A stretch of 46,357 nt of DNA from an uncultured Granulosicoccaceae bacterium. Lineage in GTDB: Bacteria > Pseudomonadota > Gammaproteobacteria > Granulosicoccales > Granulosicoccaceae. The notes under the pieces were generated by a model. It searched no databases and was not told the DNA's origin. It was given only the letters and a program-made list of their open reading frames with translations. Shown in pieces: positions 34,421 through 42,247 of this stretch. Both the position numbers and the translations under genes were made by a program. The stretch covers positions 1 to 46,357 of the forward strand of contig CALGNZ010000074.1 in NCBI GenBank assembly GCA_937957915.1, in the 5' to 3' direction. Each line of letters starts with the position of its first letter. The first letter of the stretch is position 1.

Positions 34421-34927
34421 TCATTCAATGGGGCAGCAAACCAATGATCTTTTTGCACTGGCTTCGAACAACCGTACCAGCAAGTTTGAACCCAGCAATC
34501 CTAACGCCAGCCCGACAATGATCGCGAACAGCAATAGTATTTCGGAATCAGGGGCGGCAAGGCTACTGCCAATAGCGAATAATAGCATAACAAACACAGG
34601 AACCAGATAGACCACCGCTGACAGACCAAGCAGCAACCCGGTGGAGAAAGAAACTTCCACACGCTTTCCCGGCAACAATTGATTTGGCGATTGATTTGGC
34701 AATTGATGACGCGATGACGAAAAGTGTGAACGCGCAAGTGAAACAGGCCCGGTATCAGCCGCCCCCAGCAATCGCATCAGACATGCCCCGGAGCATTGCT
34801 TGCAGCGCTCCTGATCAACTTTTATATCAACGTTTGCTGTGTCTACCGCAATAATTGTCGCCACGCAGTGACTCTGCGATCGAACATTCACAGGGCTGCG
34901 CTGCATTTGGGCAGATTCAGCTTTCAT
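34421..34927 (-). CDS. rseC: RseC/MucC family sigma-E modulator, SoxR-reducing system protein
   Basis: A 168-residue RseC. The N-terminal cytoplasmic part has the cysteine cluster ERCKQCSGAC around 40-49; two membrane segments lie at about 97-118 and 126-148; the C-terminus is short. RseC helps reduce SoxR and affects sigma-E output in known species. Between the cysteines and the first helix sits a 12-bp in-frame tandem repeat (listed separately) that encodes an NQS-PNQL stretch. It lies between mucB and degQ, the usual place. Confidence 0.88.
   Translation of the reverse strand: MKAESAQMQRSPVNVRSQSHCVATIIAVDTANVDIKVDQERCKQCSGACLMRLLGAADTGPVSLARSHFSSSRHQLPNQSPNQLLPGKRVEVSFSTGLLLGLSAVVYLVPVFVMLLFAIGSSLAAPDSEILLLFAIIVGLALGLLGSNLLVRLFEASAKRSLVCCPIE
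34679..34714. repeat. In-frame tandem repeat, 3 x 12 bp, inside rseC
   Basis: TTGATTTGGCGA (34679), TTGATTTGGCAA (34691) and TTGATGACGCGA (34703) lie in succession. As 12 is a multiple of three, the array keeps the rseC frame and adds a four-residue repeat to the linker before the first membrane segment. Confidence 0.6.
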
Positions 34928-34976
34928 AAATGGCAGGTCGCCAACGTACTAAACCGCGAGAATCAGGACCAAAGAC

Positions 34977-36050
34977 CTAAGGAACCCCGAGTTCAATGGA
35001 TTCGCCCACCATTTTTACGGTGTGCACGGGCACTTCACCAACGACAGTAGCGTGCCATTGTCCGACGTTGATGCCAAACGCGCTGACAGCGCCCATCGTC
35101 GAGGTGCCAAGCAAGTCACCACTGCCGCCACCGGTTTCAGCGATGAAGACAGAGACAGAAGAAAGCCCGTCTGTGTACATCAATCGTCTCGCTGGTTTGG
35201 ACGACCCGGCCACCGCACTGATTTGCTCACCGGTAAGCTCAAAACCGTTCGGCAACGCCAATTTACTGACGGGAGGTATGTCAGTTTGCACCTCGGGCTG
35301 CAAGCGTTCCTGTAAATCGGAACTGGCCAGCCATTCGTAACGATTGTCCTGCGCAGACACCTGGAACAGTTCCATGGGCATGGATTTTTCGAGTTCAATT
35401 TCCGTAAACATTACCTGTTCCAGCACCACGCCATTGTAGTCGCTCATCGCAGATCGGAGCAGTAATGAGGTTTCTTTGTCAATCCACAGGCGGTATCCAT
35501 ATCGGTACTCGTCAAGCGGTTTGATATCGATCGTGCGTGCCGGGCGGTCTGCAATTCTTGCGGGCCCCAGCTCTTTAAAGCGGTAATGTGTCTGCAGCGA
35601 CTGCATCTGCGCCGGTTCAAAACGCGGGAAAGGCGTCCTCGGCTTGGCTTTGCTGACGATTACCGATTTGCTGCCTGGCCAGATACAGACCACGTCATCA
35701 GCATTACGAATGATCTCTCGTGCTTCGCCATTGAGTGAAACCAGGCGCTCATGCTCGACACCATCCACCTTCCGATGAAAAATTTTCATCGACTCGATAT
35801 CGCCATCGTGCAGGTAGACAAACGTGCCGTTGTAGTCGAGATCCTGCATGGCGATCGACATCTTCTCGATCCAGTCTCTGGCATCGCCGCCAGCATCTGC
35901 ACGACCACTGGCCAGCAGCGCAGCTAACACAAATGAACCTAACAACGCGATGCCGAATGCCTGCCTTACGCTATCGATACTCAGCAGTAACCGAGTGGCC
36001 GGCGGCTCTGTGCGCATCAAAGGTGCTGGTCGATTGGGTTGAATTATCAT
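34977..36050 (-). CDS. mucB: Sigma-E regulatory protein MucB/RseB
   Basis: A 357-residue periplasmic protein. A long N-region and a hydrophobic segment (about 30-50) lead to a signal cleavage near ADA-GG. The mature protein has the two-lobed MucB/RseB features: WIEKMSIAMQDLDYNGTFVYLHDGDIESMKIFH, GEAREIIRN, and a C-terminal lobe ending in GQWHATVVGEVPVHTVKMV. It binds the periplasmic part of the anti-sigma factor and shields it from proteolysis, and senses lipoproteins or LPS. It follows mucA by 5 bases. Confidence 0.93.
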   Translation of the reverse strand: MIIQPNRPAPLMRTEPPATRLLLSIDSVRQAFGIALLGSFVLAALLASGRADAGGDARDWIEKMSIAMQDLDYNGTFVYLHDGDIESMKIFHRKVDGVEHERLVSLNGEAREIIRNADDVVCIWPGSKSVIVSKAKPRTPFPRFEPAQMQSLQTHYRFKELGPARIADRPARTIDIKPLDEYRYGYRLWIDKETSLLLRSAMSDYNGVVLEQVMFTEIELEKSMPMELFQVSAQDNRYEWLASSDLQERLQPEVQTDIPPVSKLALPNGFELTGEQISAVAGSSKPARRLMYTDGLSSVSVFIAETGGGSGDLLGTSTMGAVSAFGINVGQWHATVVGEVPVHTVKMVGESIELGVP

Positions 36051-36055
36051 GTCAC

Positions 36056-36805
36056 CTAGAAACTTTCGCTTCTTAACTCGCTTGTGTCGTAACCAACCAC
36101 CCGCGTGTGCGAGATCATCCCGGACACTTTGCCCATGGCCGCATCTTCAAGATGGTTTGTGAGATACGAGTTTAGTTGTTGCTCAACTTTGAGAGCATGG
36201 CCTTCCCTGCTGCCGCTATCTCGCCAATGTGTGCCGCCTCTGGTCAGCACAGCTGGCACAACGCCACCGCTCAGAGCCAGTGGGGTTACCGTCGATGATC
36301 CGGGAGCCAGGCGCGCAATCTCTGGTCCGCCTGCCGCACTGCCGGTGTCCTGGCTGTTAAACAACTGGAGGGCTGCCACACTGGCAAGCGCCACTGATGC
36401 AGCCATTCCCAATGCTGCAACTGACTTCCAGCGTCGATTGGAGCGAGCCAGTGCACCGACATCAGCCGAAGTTTTTGCTTTCGCTCGCCTCTGAAATGGC
36501 AGCACAGTGGCATGGTCGTCTGCAGCAATATTTTCGATTTGATCGACCGCGCCTGCAGCCGAGTAGGTCTCTTCGCCAGCCAGCCTTGCACTTAAACCGG
36601 CGCAGAAATCTGCCGGTAATGCAGAGTGATAGTCTTTCTGTACGACATCTCTTGCGAGATGGTACGCCTGCCAGGCTTTCAGGCTGCTGTCATCATTGCA
36701 CACCTGCCCCAGCAGCTGGTCAATCTCGCTCTGATCAGCGCCCGCGGTTTCACCATCAACCAGAGCGGACAGCTTTTCGTAAAATTCGTTATCGTGTTTT
36801 GCCAT
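36056..36805 (-). CDS. mucA: Anti-sigma-E factor MucA/RseA
   Basis: A 249-residue single-pass membrane protein. The N-terminal anti-sigma domain (FYEKLSALVDGE at 8-19, WQAYHLARDVVQ at 45-56) binds the sigma factor; a membrane span lies at about 127-148; the C-terminal 100 residues are periplasmic and are the MucB-binding and protease-sensing part. The insert between sigma-binding domain and membrane is longer than in RseA. Only weak family identity remains outside the N-terminal domain; context makes the assignment firm. It follows rpoE by 29 bases. Confidence 0.92.
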   Translation of the reverse strand: MAKHDNEFYEKLSALVDGETAGADQSEIDQLLGQVCNDDSSLKAWQAYHLARDVVQKDYHSALPADFCAGLSARLAGEETYSAAGAVDQIENIAADDHATVLPFQRRAKAKTSADVGALARSNRRWKSVAALGMAASVALASVAALQLFNSQDTGSAAGGPEIARLAPGSSTVTPLALSGGVVPAVLTRGGTHWRDSGSREGHALKVEQQLNSYLTNHLEDAAMGKVSGMISHTRVVGYDTSELRSESF

Positions 36806-36834
36806 GTAGATATAACTTGTGTTGTCAGGTCGTG

Positions 36835-37428
36835 TCAGTTCAGGGGTGTACCAGTTTCATCTATCAACGGGTGGAGCTTATGTTCGATTGCCTCTCTGGC
36901 CCGAAATATTCGGGATCGGACAGTACCAATCGGACAATCCATCACTTCCGCGATTTCCTCGTAAGACATTCCCTTTAGCTCTCTCAGCGTGATCGCTGCT
37001 TTCAATTCATCAGGTAACGACAATATAGTCTGCTGCACGGTGTCTGCCACCTCGTCTGTCATCAACTCGCGTTGCGGGTCTGCGATGTCGTGCAATGCAG
37101 CCGCAGACTCAAAGTGCTCGGCATCCGCAATGTCGGTACCATCGGTGACTTTTCGGCTCATCGAAGCGAGATGGTTCTTTGCCGTATTGATCGATATTCG
37201 ATAAAGCCAGGTGTAAAACGCACTATCGCCGCGAAAATTCTTCAATCCGCGATAGGCTTTAATAAACGCTTCCTGTGTAACATCCTGTACTTCAGAGTGA
37301 TCGTGCACCAGCCGGGATACCAAACTCGCTACTTTGTGCTGGTATTTGAGAACCAGCAGATCGAAAGCCTTTTTGTCTCCGCCCTGCACACGGCGCACCA
37401 ACGCCAGATCGATCTCTCTTTCACTCAT
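36835..37428 (-). CDS. rpoE: RNA polymerase sigma factor RpoE/AlgU
   Basis: A 197-residue ECF sigma factor. Region 2 has DLLVLKYQHKVASLVSRLVHDHSEVQDVTQEAFIKAYRGL-type sequence with the core-binding and -10 recognition helices; region 4 has LPDELKAAITLRELKGMSYEEIAEVMDCPIGTVRSRIFRAREA, read in pieces. It drives the envelope stress response and is held by MucA/MucB. A sequence that fits its own promoter consensus lies 35 bases upstream. Confidence 0.96.
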   Translation of the reverse strand: MSEREIDLALVRRVQGGDKKAFDLLVLKYQHKVASLVSRLVHDHSEVQDVTQEAFIKAYRGLKNFRGDSAFYTWLYRISINTAKNHLASMSRKVTDGTDIADAEHFESAAALHDIADPQRELMTDEVADTVQQTILSLPDELKAAITLRELKGMSYEEIAEVMDCPIGTVRSRIFRAREAIEHKLHPLIDETGTPLN

Positions 37429-37462
37429 AACCGGCCGACAGCCAATGCGAGCGTTCGGAGAC

Positions 37463-37490
37463 TATGACTGTACTGACGCTGTATAGTTTC
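37463..37490 (-). promoter_or_regulatory. rpoE: Putative sigma-E autoregulatory promoter
   Basis: On the minus strand GAAACTA (37490-37484) and TCATA (37467-37463) are separated by exactly 16 bases, the spacing between GGAACTT and TCTAA/TCAAA in known sigma-E promoters. The -35 matches 5 of 7 positions, including AAC. The start site would be about 28 bases before the rpoE ATG. Confidence 0.5.
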
Positions 37491-37531
37491 AGAGATGATC
37501 ATGCTTTTTTTATTAACGGCTACCAAGGCAC

Positions 37532-37556
37532 AAAACCGGCAGGCAGGCGGCCTGCC
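37532..37556 (-). terminator. Rho-independent terminator after orn
   Basis: On the minus strand GGCAGGC (37556-37550) pairs with GCCTGCC (37544-37538) with a 5-base loop, followed by GG and TTTT. It lies about 65 bases past the orn stop and upstream of the rpoE promoter, separating the two units. Confidence 0.5.
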
Positions 37557-37619
37557 CGACAGTGGTGATACGAGATTATAACCTTTTGCACGGCAGGGTT
37601 TGCGGCAAAGCGCTGTGGA

Positions 37620-38174
37620 TCAGGCTGGAATACGAAAAAAATGTTCTCGATAGTACCTGAGCTCACTGATTGAGTCCTGTATATCGCTGAGCGCCAGATG
37701 TGCTCCTTTTTTGACGACACCTTCGGCAATGCCTGGCGCCCATCTTTTTGCCAGTTCTTTCACGCTACTGACGTCCAGATTTCGGTAGTGAAAGAACGCT
37801 TCAAGCGCTTTCATCTCGCGCGCCATAAAACGGCGATCCTGGCAAATACTATTGCCACACATCGGGCTTCGCCCCGGTTTCACCCACTGAGCCAGAAAAT
37901 CCAGCGTCTGCGCCTCCGCGTCCTGCGCCGAAAAGGTGCTTTTTCGCACGCGCTCGACGAGGCCGGATGCCGTGTGATGGCTGGTGTTCCACTCATCCAT
38001 GCCCGAAAGTATCTGTTCGGACTGATGTATTGCCACAACCGGCCCTTCACCCAGCACGTTCAGGTCTGAATCGGTAACGATGGTAGCAATCTCGATGATA
38101 TGATCACTCTCGGGTTCAAGACCGGTCATCTCAAGATCGATCCATATCAGGTTGGCTGCAGAGATCTGGCTCAT
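37620..38174 (-). CDS. orn: Oligoribonuclease
   Basis: A 184-residue DEDDh exoribonuclease that degrades 2-5 nt RNA, including pGp[29 protein letters not shown] gives Asp12 and Glu14; [26 protein letters not shown] with the next Asp, and [11 protein letters not shown] with the catalytic His and last Asp follow. Length is normal. It is divergent from rsgA, as in Pseudomonas. Confidence 0.97.
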   Translation of the reverse strand: MSQISAANLIWIDLEMTGLEPESDHIIEIATIVTDSDLNVLGEGPVVAIHQSEQILSGMDEWNTSHHTASGLVERVRKSTFSAQDAEAQTLDFLAQWVKPGRSPMCGNSICQDRRFMAREMKALEAFFHYRNLDVSSVKELAKRWAPGIAEGVVKKGAHLALSDIQDSISELRYYREHFFRIPA

Positions 38175-38232
38175 CCAGACACGCTCCAGTGAACATTGCC
38201 ACAGTTAATGAAAGATCGCGCGAGAGTACAGC

Positions 38233-38352
38233 ATGTTTAACGTAAGCTCCATTTCAAGGTCGTATTCGTCCGGGCCGTTTTCATCAGCGTCATATTCATC
38301 AGGGTCGTTTTCGATTGAAATACGGCTTGTGGCGGCAAACCTGTCGCGATGA
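38233..38352 (+). CDS. Candidate 39-residue serine-rich repeat ORF overlapping rsgA start
   Basis: An ATG-started frame of 39 codons runs to a TGA that overlaps the rsgA ATG (ATGA). CGAGAG lies about 7 bases before its ATG. The 4 x 15 bp tandem array lies inside it and keeps the frame, so the peptide has four 5-residue units SRSYS, SGPFS, SASYS, SGSFS, each with aromatic Tyr or Phe before a Ser, followed by IEIRLVAANLSR. The array could have arisen in non-coding DNA, and a 40-codon open frame is not rare by chance, so translation is unproven. If translated, it would couple to rsgA. Confidence 0.35.
   Translation: MFNVSSISRSYSSGPFSSASYSSGSFSIEIRLVAANLSR
38257..38316. repeat. Tandem repeat, 4 x 15 bp, between orn and rsgA
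   Basis: AGGTCGTATTCGTCC (38257), GGGCCGTTTTCATCA (38272), GCGTCATATTCATCA (38287) and GGGTCGTTTTCGATT (38302) are in direct succession. Units 1 and 3 share TATTC and units 2 and 4 share GTTTTC, so a 30-bp pair was probably duplicated. It is 32 bases upstream of rsgA. Confidence 0.8.
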
Positions 38353-39293
38353 CCAAAAAACACACTAATGCTGCCGCAGAGGCCGCCAATACTGTTTCTG
38401 CGCGGGTGATCGCCAACTATGGTGCCGATGTCGAACTACTGACAAATCAGGGTGAGCGAATAATCGCCACTCCGCTGAAACGCATCGGCATGCTCGTCAG
38501 TGGCGACAACGTATCAGTGACGGTGACTTCACAGGGCGGATCAACATCAGCGCGGGTCAGCAGACTCGAAGATCGCAGCACCACACTGTCGCGCACGGAT
38601 CGCAGTGGCAAAATCAAGGCTGTCGCGGCAAATCTGACACAACTCGTTGTGGTTACCGCACCGGCGCCGCCTTTTGACCCGATGCTGATCGACAGATACA
38701 CCGTCGCCGCTCGCAATATTGGCGTAGACGTCACCATTGTGATCAACAAAACTGACCTGCTTGATAGCAACAGCTCTGCCGAAGCTGATGCGATCGAAGC
38801 GCTTTACACCAGTATTGGATACAGCGTATTGCGCTGTTGCCTGACCAACGGTGAGGGCGTTGACACACTCATCAGCTGCCTGCACGATCATGTTTCTATT
38901 CTGGTCGGGCAATCCGGGGTAGGAAAATCTTCTCTGCTAAATAAACTAGTGCCTGATCTCGACGTCCGCACTGGTGAGTTATCGAAACAGTCAGGCCTGG
39001 GCAAGCACACCACTTCGGTTACCACCTGGTTTGCGCTCCCCGAAGGCGGTGCCATCATTGATTCAGCCGGCGTACGTCAGTTCTCGCTTGATCACATACC
39101 ACAGGCGGATGTTCAGGCGGGTTTCAAGGAGATCAGCGAAGCCGCCCAGTACTGCAAATTTACCAACTGCACCCACGTACACGAGCCCGACTGCGCGGTT
39201 AAGGATGCACTGGCAGAACAGCGGATTTCAGCACAGAGATTTGAGCACTTCACCGTGTTGCGCGAAAACTCAGCCAATGGTCGCCAATACTGA
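38349..39293 (+). CDS. rsgA: Small ribosomal subunit biogenesis GTPase RsgA
   Basis: A 314-residue circularly permuted GTPase that checks late 30S assembly. An OB fold (about 15-85) comes first; G4 is NKTD near 137, G1 is GQSGVGKSSLLNKL at about 187-200 and G3 is DSAGV near 237-241; the zinc knuckle is CKFTNCTHVHEPDC near 276-289. GTP-dependent release of RbfA is the known role. It is divergent from orn. Confidence 0.96.
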   Translation: MTKKHTNAAAEAANTVSARVIANYGADVELLTNQGERIIATPLKRIGMLVSGDNVSVTVTSQGGSTSARVSRLEDRSTTLSRTDRSGKIKAVAANLTQLVVVTAPAPPFDPMLIDRYTVAARNIGVDVTIVINKTDLLDSNSSAEADAIEALYTSIGYSVLRCCLTNGEGVDTLISCLHDHVSILVGQSGVGKSSLLNKLVPDLDVRTGELSKQSGLGKHTTSVTTWFALPEGGAIIDSAGVRQFSLDHIPQADVQAGFKEISEAAQYCKFTNCTHVHEPDCAVKDALAEQRISAQRFEHFTVLRENSANGRQY

Positions 39294-39509
39294 GCCGATG
39301 CACTGGCCGCAACTGCACCCTGAGTGCCATGATAGATGGCAACCCGTTCACGACTTCTGCCAACAAAAGACACCAATCACCGACAGGGCCATCGGCGCAT
39401 TAGAATTTTTTTACAGGTTCCCGTATTCTAGGGCCATAATTGATGGCGTTGTCCAAGTCAGCGCTTAAGACAACCGTATTTGTTGGACCCGACAGGCAGG
39501 AAAGAACGC

Positions 39510-40391
39510 ATGGCTTTTGAATTTAAAACCATCACACCGCAACCGATGAGCAGTTACATTGGCGCAGAAATACAGGGTGTTGATGTTACCCAATGTAGTG
39601 ACGAGCAATTCGCCGAGTTGAAAAAAGCCTTTGTTGACTATGGCATCATCGCCATTCGCGAGCAGAACCTGACTCCCGAGCAGCATGTCGAGTTTGCACA
39701 GCGCTGGGGCGATATCAATATCAACCGTTTTTTCAAGCCAAGTGATCAGCATCCGCTGATTGCAGAAGTGCGCAAAGAGCCGCATCAAAAAATGAACATC
39801 GGAGCCATCTGGCATACAGACCATTCATATGACCTGGCACCGGCACTGGGGTCAATTCTCTACGCTAAAGAAATACCTCCGGTCGGCGGCGACACGCTGT
39901 TTAACAGCATGCACGCCGCGTGGCTGACGTTGTCTGACGGAATGAAAGAAACACTCTCCGGCTTGCGTGCAATGCACTCCAGTCGCCATGTCTTTGGTGT
40001 GCTTACCCCAGACGCTTTTCCGGACATCGAAGGCCGTATAACGAATGCACATGAAGCCAAACAGGATGCCGTGCACAACCTGATTATCAAACATCCGGAT
40101 TCCGGCAAAGAGATTCTCTATGTCAACCCGCAGTTTACGGTGGGTATCGAAGGCTGGAACAAAGACGAATCAGATGCCCTGCTCGGGTTTCTTTACAACC
40201 ATGCCAAAAAACCAGAGTTTAGCTGCCGATTGCGCTGGGCAGAGGGCACACTGGCTATCTGGGACAACCGATCAACCTGGCACTGCGCACTGAATGATTA
40301 TCAGGGCCACCGACGCCTGATGCACCGAATCACACTGGAAGGCGTTAAGCTCGAAGGCTCCGCGGAACCGGCACTCGCTGAAGCCAGTTGA
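39510..40391 (+). CDS. TauD/TfdA-family 2-oxoglutarate dioxygenase
   Basis: A 293-residue Fe(II)/2-oxoglutarate dioxygenase. WHTDHSYDLAP at 101-111 gives His102 and Asp104; WDNRSTWHCALNDY at 251-264 gives the third ligand His258; Arg268/Arg269 in GHRRLMHR binds the co-substrate. TauD/TfdA enzymes hydroxylate taurine, 2,4-D, alpha-ketoglutarate-dependent sulfonates and others; the substrate here is open. AGGAAAG lies about 8 bases before ATG 39510, which sets the start. It stands alone 216 bases after rsgA. Confidence 0.9.
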   Translation: MAFEFKTITPQPMSSYIGAEIQGVDVTQCSDEQFAELKKAFVDYGIIAIREQNLTPEQHVEFAQRWGDININRFFKPSDQHPLIAEVRKEPHQKMNIGAIWHTDHSYDLAPALGSILYAKEIPPVGGDTLFNSMHAAWLTLSDGMKETLSGLRAMHSSRHVFGVLTPDAFPDIEGRITNAHEAKQDAVHNLIIKHPDSGKEILYVNPQFTVGIEGWNKDESDALLGFLYNHAKKPEFSCRLRWAEGTLAIWDNRSTWHCALNDYQGHRRLMHRITLEGVKLEGSAEPALAEAS

Positions 40392-40420
40392 TAAGCGACA
40401 GCAACAGCTAACGGATATAA

Positions 40421-40454
40421 CCCGCTGCGGTGGCTAAGCCGAACAAGCAGCGGG
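40421..40454. terminator. Hairpin between convergent dioxygenase and thioesterase genes
   Basis: CCCGCTGC at 40421-40428 pairs exactly with GCAGCGGG at 40447-40454, with an 18-base loop that contains a small GGC/GCC stem. No strong T-run follows on either strand. The place between two convergent genes suggests a terminator. Confidence 0.4.
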
Positions 40455-40545
40455 CATCCATCGTTATATAAGTTACTTAAGGGTGACCCCGGGCCCACGA
40501 GGGGTACATAGCAATTTGTTGCTGACTGACCAGAATCCGGGCCTG

Positions 40546-41055
40546 TTACCTTGCCCGCTGATGCAACTCTTCAACTGACTTAATCGCTCGACCTGTCGCA
40601 ACCGGTGTGGTGAGTGTTGCATGGGCCACTGACAGTGCGCCCAGTTGTGCCTGTATCTTCGGCGGCATGGCAGCAGTCTTGCCTTGTGCCTGATCGACAT
40701 GCAGCAACATCAACTCATGGGATGCCGCCAAATAGTGCTCATTGGCGTTGTACATCGCATGCAGCAGGTGCAGTCTTTTGTGATCAACACCCAGTACGTA
40801 AGTTGAAAATCGCAATGGCGTATCAACCTTCACCTCCCTTAAATACTGCAAGTGCGCTTCGACAGTGTAAATCGAGCAACCAGTACTCTCCCGGTAATCT
40901 TTATCCAGACCCACGTAGTCTTGCAACGCGTCGGTCGCACAGGTAAATGCCACTACATAGTAGCCATCATTCATATGACCGTTATAGTCGATCCACTCAG
41001 GCTTCACTACATCGCTATGGATGCGTAGCGGCTGAACTTCGGTTTCACCTTGCAT
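40546..41055 (-). CDS. Hot-dog fold acyl-CoA thioesterase
   Basis: A 169-residue 4HBT-type thioesterase. VVKPEWIDYNGHMND at 16-30 has the family Asp23-Tyr-Asn-Gly-His27-Met pattern with candidate catalytic Asp23; VEAHLQYLREVKVDTPLRFSTYVLG and ASHELMLLHVD complete the fold. Similar domains are found as betainyl-CoA thioesterase in carnitine breakdown or fused to carnitine dehydrogenase, but no partner gene of that pathway is here. GGAG lies 6 bases before the ATG. The two MaoC-like genes lie upstream on the same strand with a 138-bp gap. Confidence 0.82.
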   Translation of the reverse strand: MQGETEVQPLRIHSDVVKPEWIDYNGHMNDGYYVVAFTCATDALQDYVGLDKDYRESTGCSIYTVEAHLQYLREVKVDTPLRFSTYVLGVDHKRLHLLHAMYNANEHYLAASHELMLLHVDQAQGKTAAMPPKIQAQLGALSVAHATLTTPVATGRAIKSVEELHQRAR

Positions 41056-41193
41056 AATAGCTCCGCTATAAATACATCATACGCGTTTCTTAAACGGTAT
41101 TTACCAGCCCGCAGTTGCTATAAGGCCACAATTCACTTAACTATTAAGCCGCTATGAGTGCGTTCTATTACAACAGGCTGAATAGCTACCTGT

Positions 41194-41721
41194 TTATTCG
41201 CTGTCACCTGCCTGAAATTTCGCAACCTCTGTCGCCGGGCGGCGCTCAGCCAGTATGTCTATTTCAAACGAAAACACCAGCTCTCCGTACTGATTATACG
41301 CCTCGTTTCGACTGCGAATAATGCCCCACTTGTCTTTAATGACTTTGTCTGGCTTCTCAACAATTTCATAGGTGTAAGTCAGGTTATGCCCCGGACGTAC
41401 CGGCTTCAACCACTGCATATTCTGAAATCCTATACCCGCTCCATTTCTGCGGCCATCTCGCACTCCAGTAGCATAGCGTTCCATATAAGTGACCATCAGC
41501 CGCATCCAGATAGCGCAGATATGCCATCCGGATGCAACCAACCCCAGATGCAAATCGCTACGGGCCGCATCTATATCGGTATGCATGGGCTGGGGATCAT
41601 AGGCCAGGCCAAAATCTATGATTTCTTTCTCGCCAAACGTATGGTTTCCGAACACATGGAACTCGCCAACCGGAATATCCTCAAACCAGCGCGATCGATA
41701 GACGTGCTCTATATCACTCAT
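41194..41721 (-). CDS. MaoC-like hydratase/dehydratase-domain protein (second of pair)
   Basis: A 175-residue hot-dog protein of the MaoC group. The hydratase-2 type motif is YDPQPMHTD around 39-47, matching D-x-x-P-x-H-x-D with Asp and His as catalytic residues; SGWHICAIWMRLM and GFQNMQWLKPVRPGHNLTYTYEI follow. Members hydrate enoyl-CoA or enoyl-ACP. Start ATG 41721 with AGAGG 9 bases upstream overlaps the end of the preceding paralogue by 8 bases. The two proteins share layout and motifs, so they may form a heterodimer or a pseudo-symmetric pair. Confidence 0.85.
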   Translation of the reverse strand: MSDIEHVYRSRWFEDIPVGEFHVFGNHTFGEKEIIDFGLAYDPQPMHTDIDAARSDLHLGLVASGWHICAIWMRLMVTYMERYATGVRDGRRNGAGIGFQNMQWLKPVRPGHNLTYTYEIVEKPDKVIKDKWGIIRSRNEAYNQYGELVFSFEIDILAERRPATEVAKFQAGDSE

Positions 41722-42175
41722 CTGCTGCATCCTCTGGCTTATACGGCACCAGCATACAGGTATCGAGCTTGATCACTCTTTTATCCAGTTGGTTAAAGAC
41801 ACTTACGGCACAGTGCATCTCACCGTGACTATTGTGTTGGTCGGCACGATTAAGACCGACGACATCAATGGTGGCGTGCAAGGTGTCATTGGCAAATACC
41901 GGTGCGTACCAGCGTAGCGACTCAACACCTGTGGCGCCTGCGGTCGGTATCCCTTCGCGTCTTAGTGTGTCAACAAACAGCCTCATCATCAGAGCACACA
42001 CCTGCCAGCCACTGGAGCAATGGCCACCGAAAATAGATTTCTCAGCCACCTCCGGGTCAAGGTGGTAGGGCTGCGGATCAAAATCTTTGGCGTATTTGAT
42101 AATGGCAGCGGCATCAATGGTTATTGAACCGGTTTTAAAATTCGAGTCGACTTTTATATCATCCCAGTATTGCAT
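41714..42175 (-). CDS. MaoC-like hydratase/dehydratase-domain protein (first of pair)
   Basis: A 153-residue MaoC-group protein. FDPQPYHLDPEVAEKSIFGGHCSSGWQVCALMMRL around 32-66, in pieces, contains the Asp-Pro-x-Pro-x-His-x-Asp motif and the following helix; GVESLRWYAPVFANDTLHATIDVVGLN matches the second strand set. ATG 42175 has AGGAAGG 5 bases upstream, a strong ribosome-binding site. It overlaps the next MaoC-like gene by 8 bases, so both are made together. Substrate unknown; acyl-CoA is likely from the family and from the downstream thioesterase. Confidence 0.85.
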   Translation of the reverse strand: MQYWDDIKVDSNFKTGSITIDAAAIIKYAKDFDPQPYHLDPEVAEKSIFGGHCSSGWQVCALMMRLFVDTLRREGIPTAGATGVESLRWYAPVFANDTLHATIDVVGLNRADQHNSHGEMHCAVSVFNQLDKRVIKLDTCMLVPYKPEDAADE

Positions 42176-42247
42176 GAGCCTTCCTGTTGCAAACCTTCTT
42201 TATTTTTTTCAACTGCGCTAACCTCACTCTACAACAATGAGTCATGA

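Noticed and set aside
40546..41055. Naming the thioesterase as a carnitine-pathway enzyme
   Set aside because: The similarity is only at the level of the hot-dog motif, and no carnitine dehydrogenase or betainyl-CoA thiolase gene is near.
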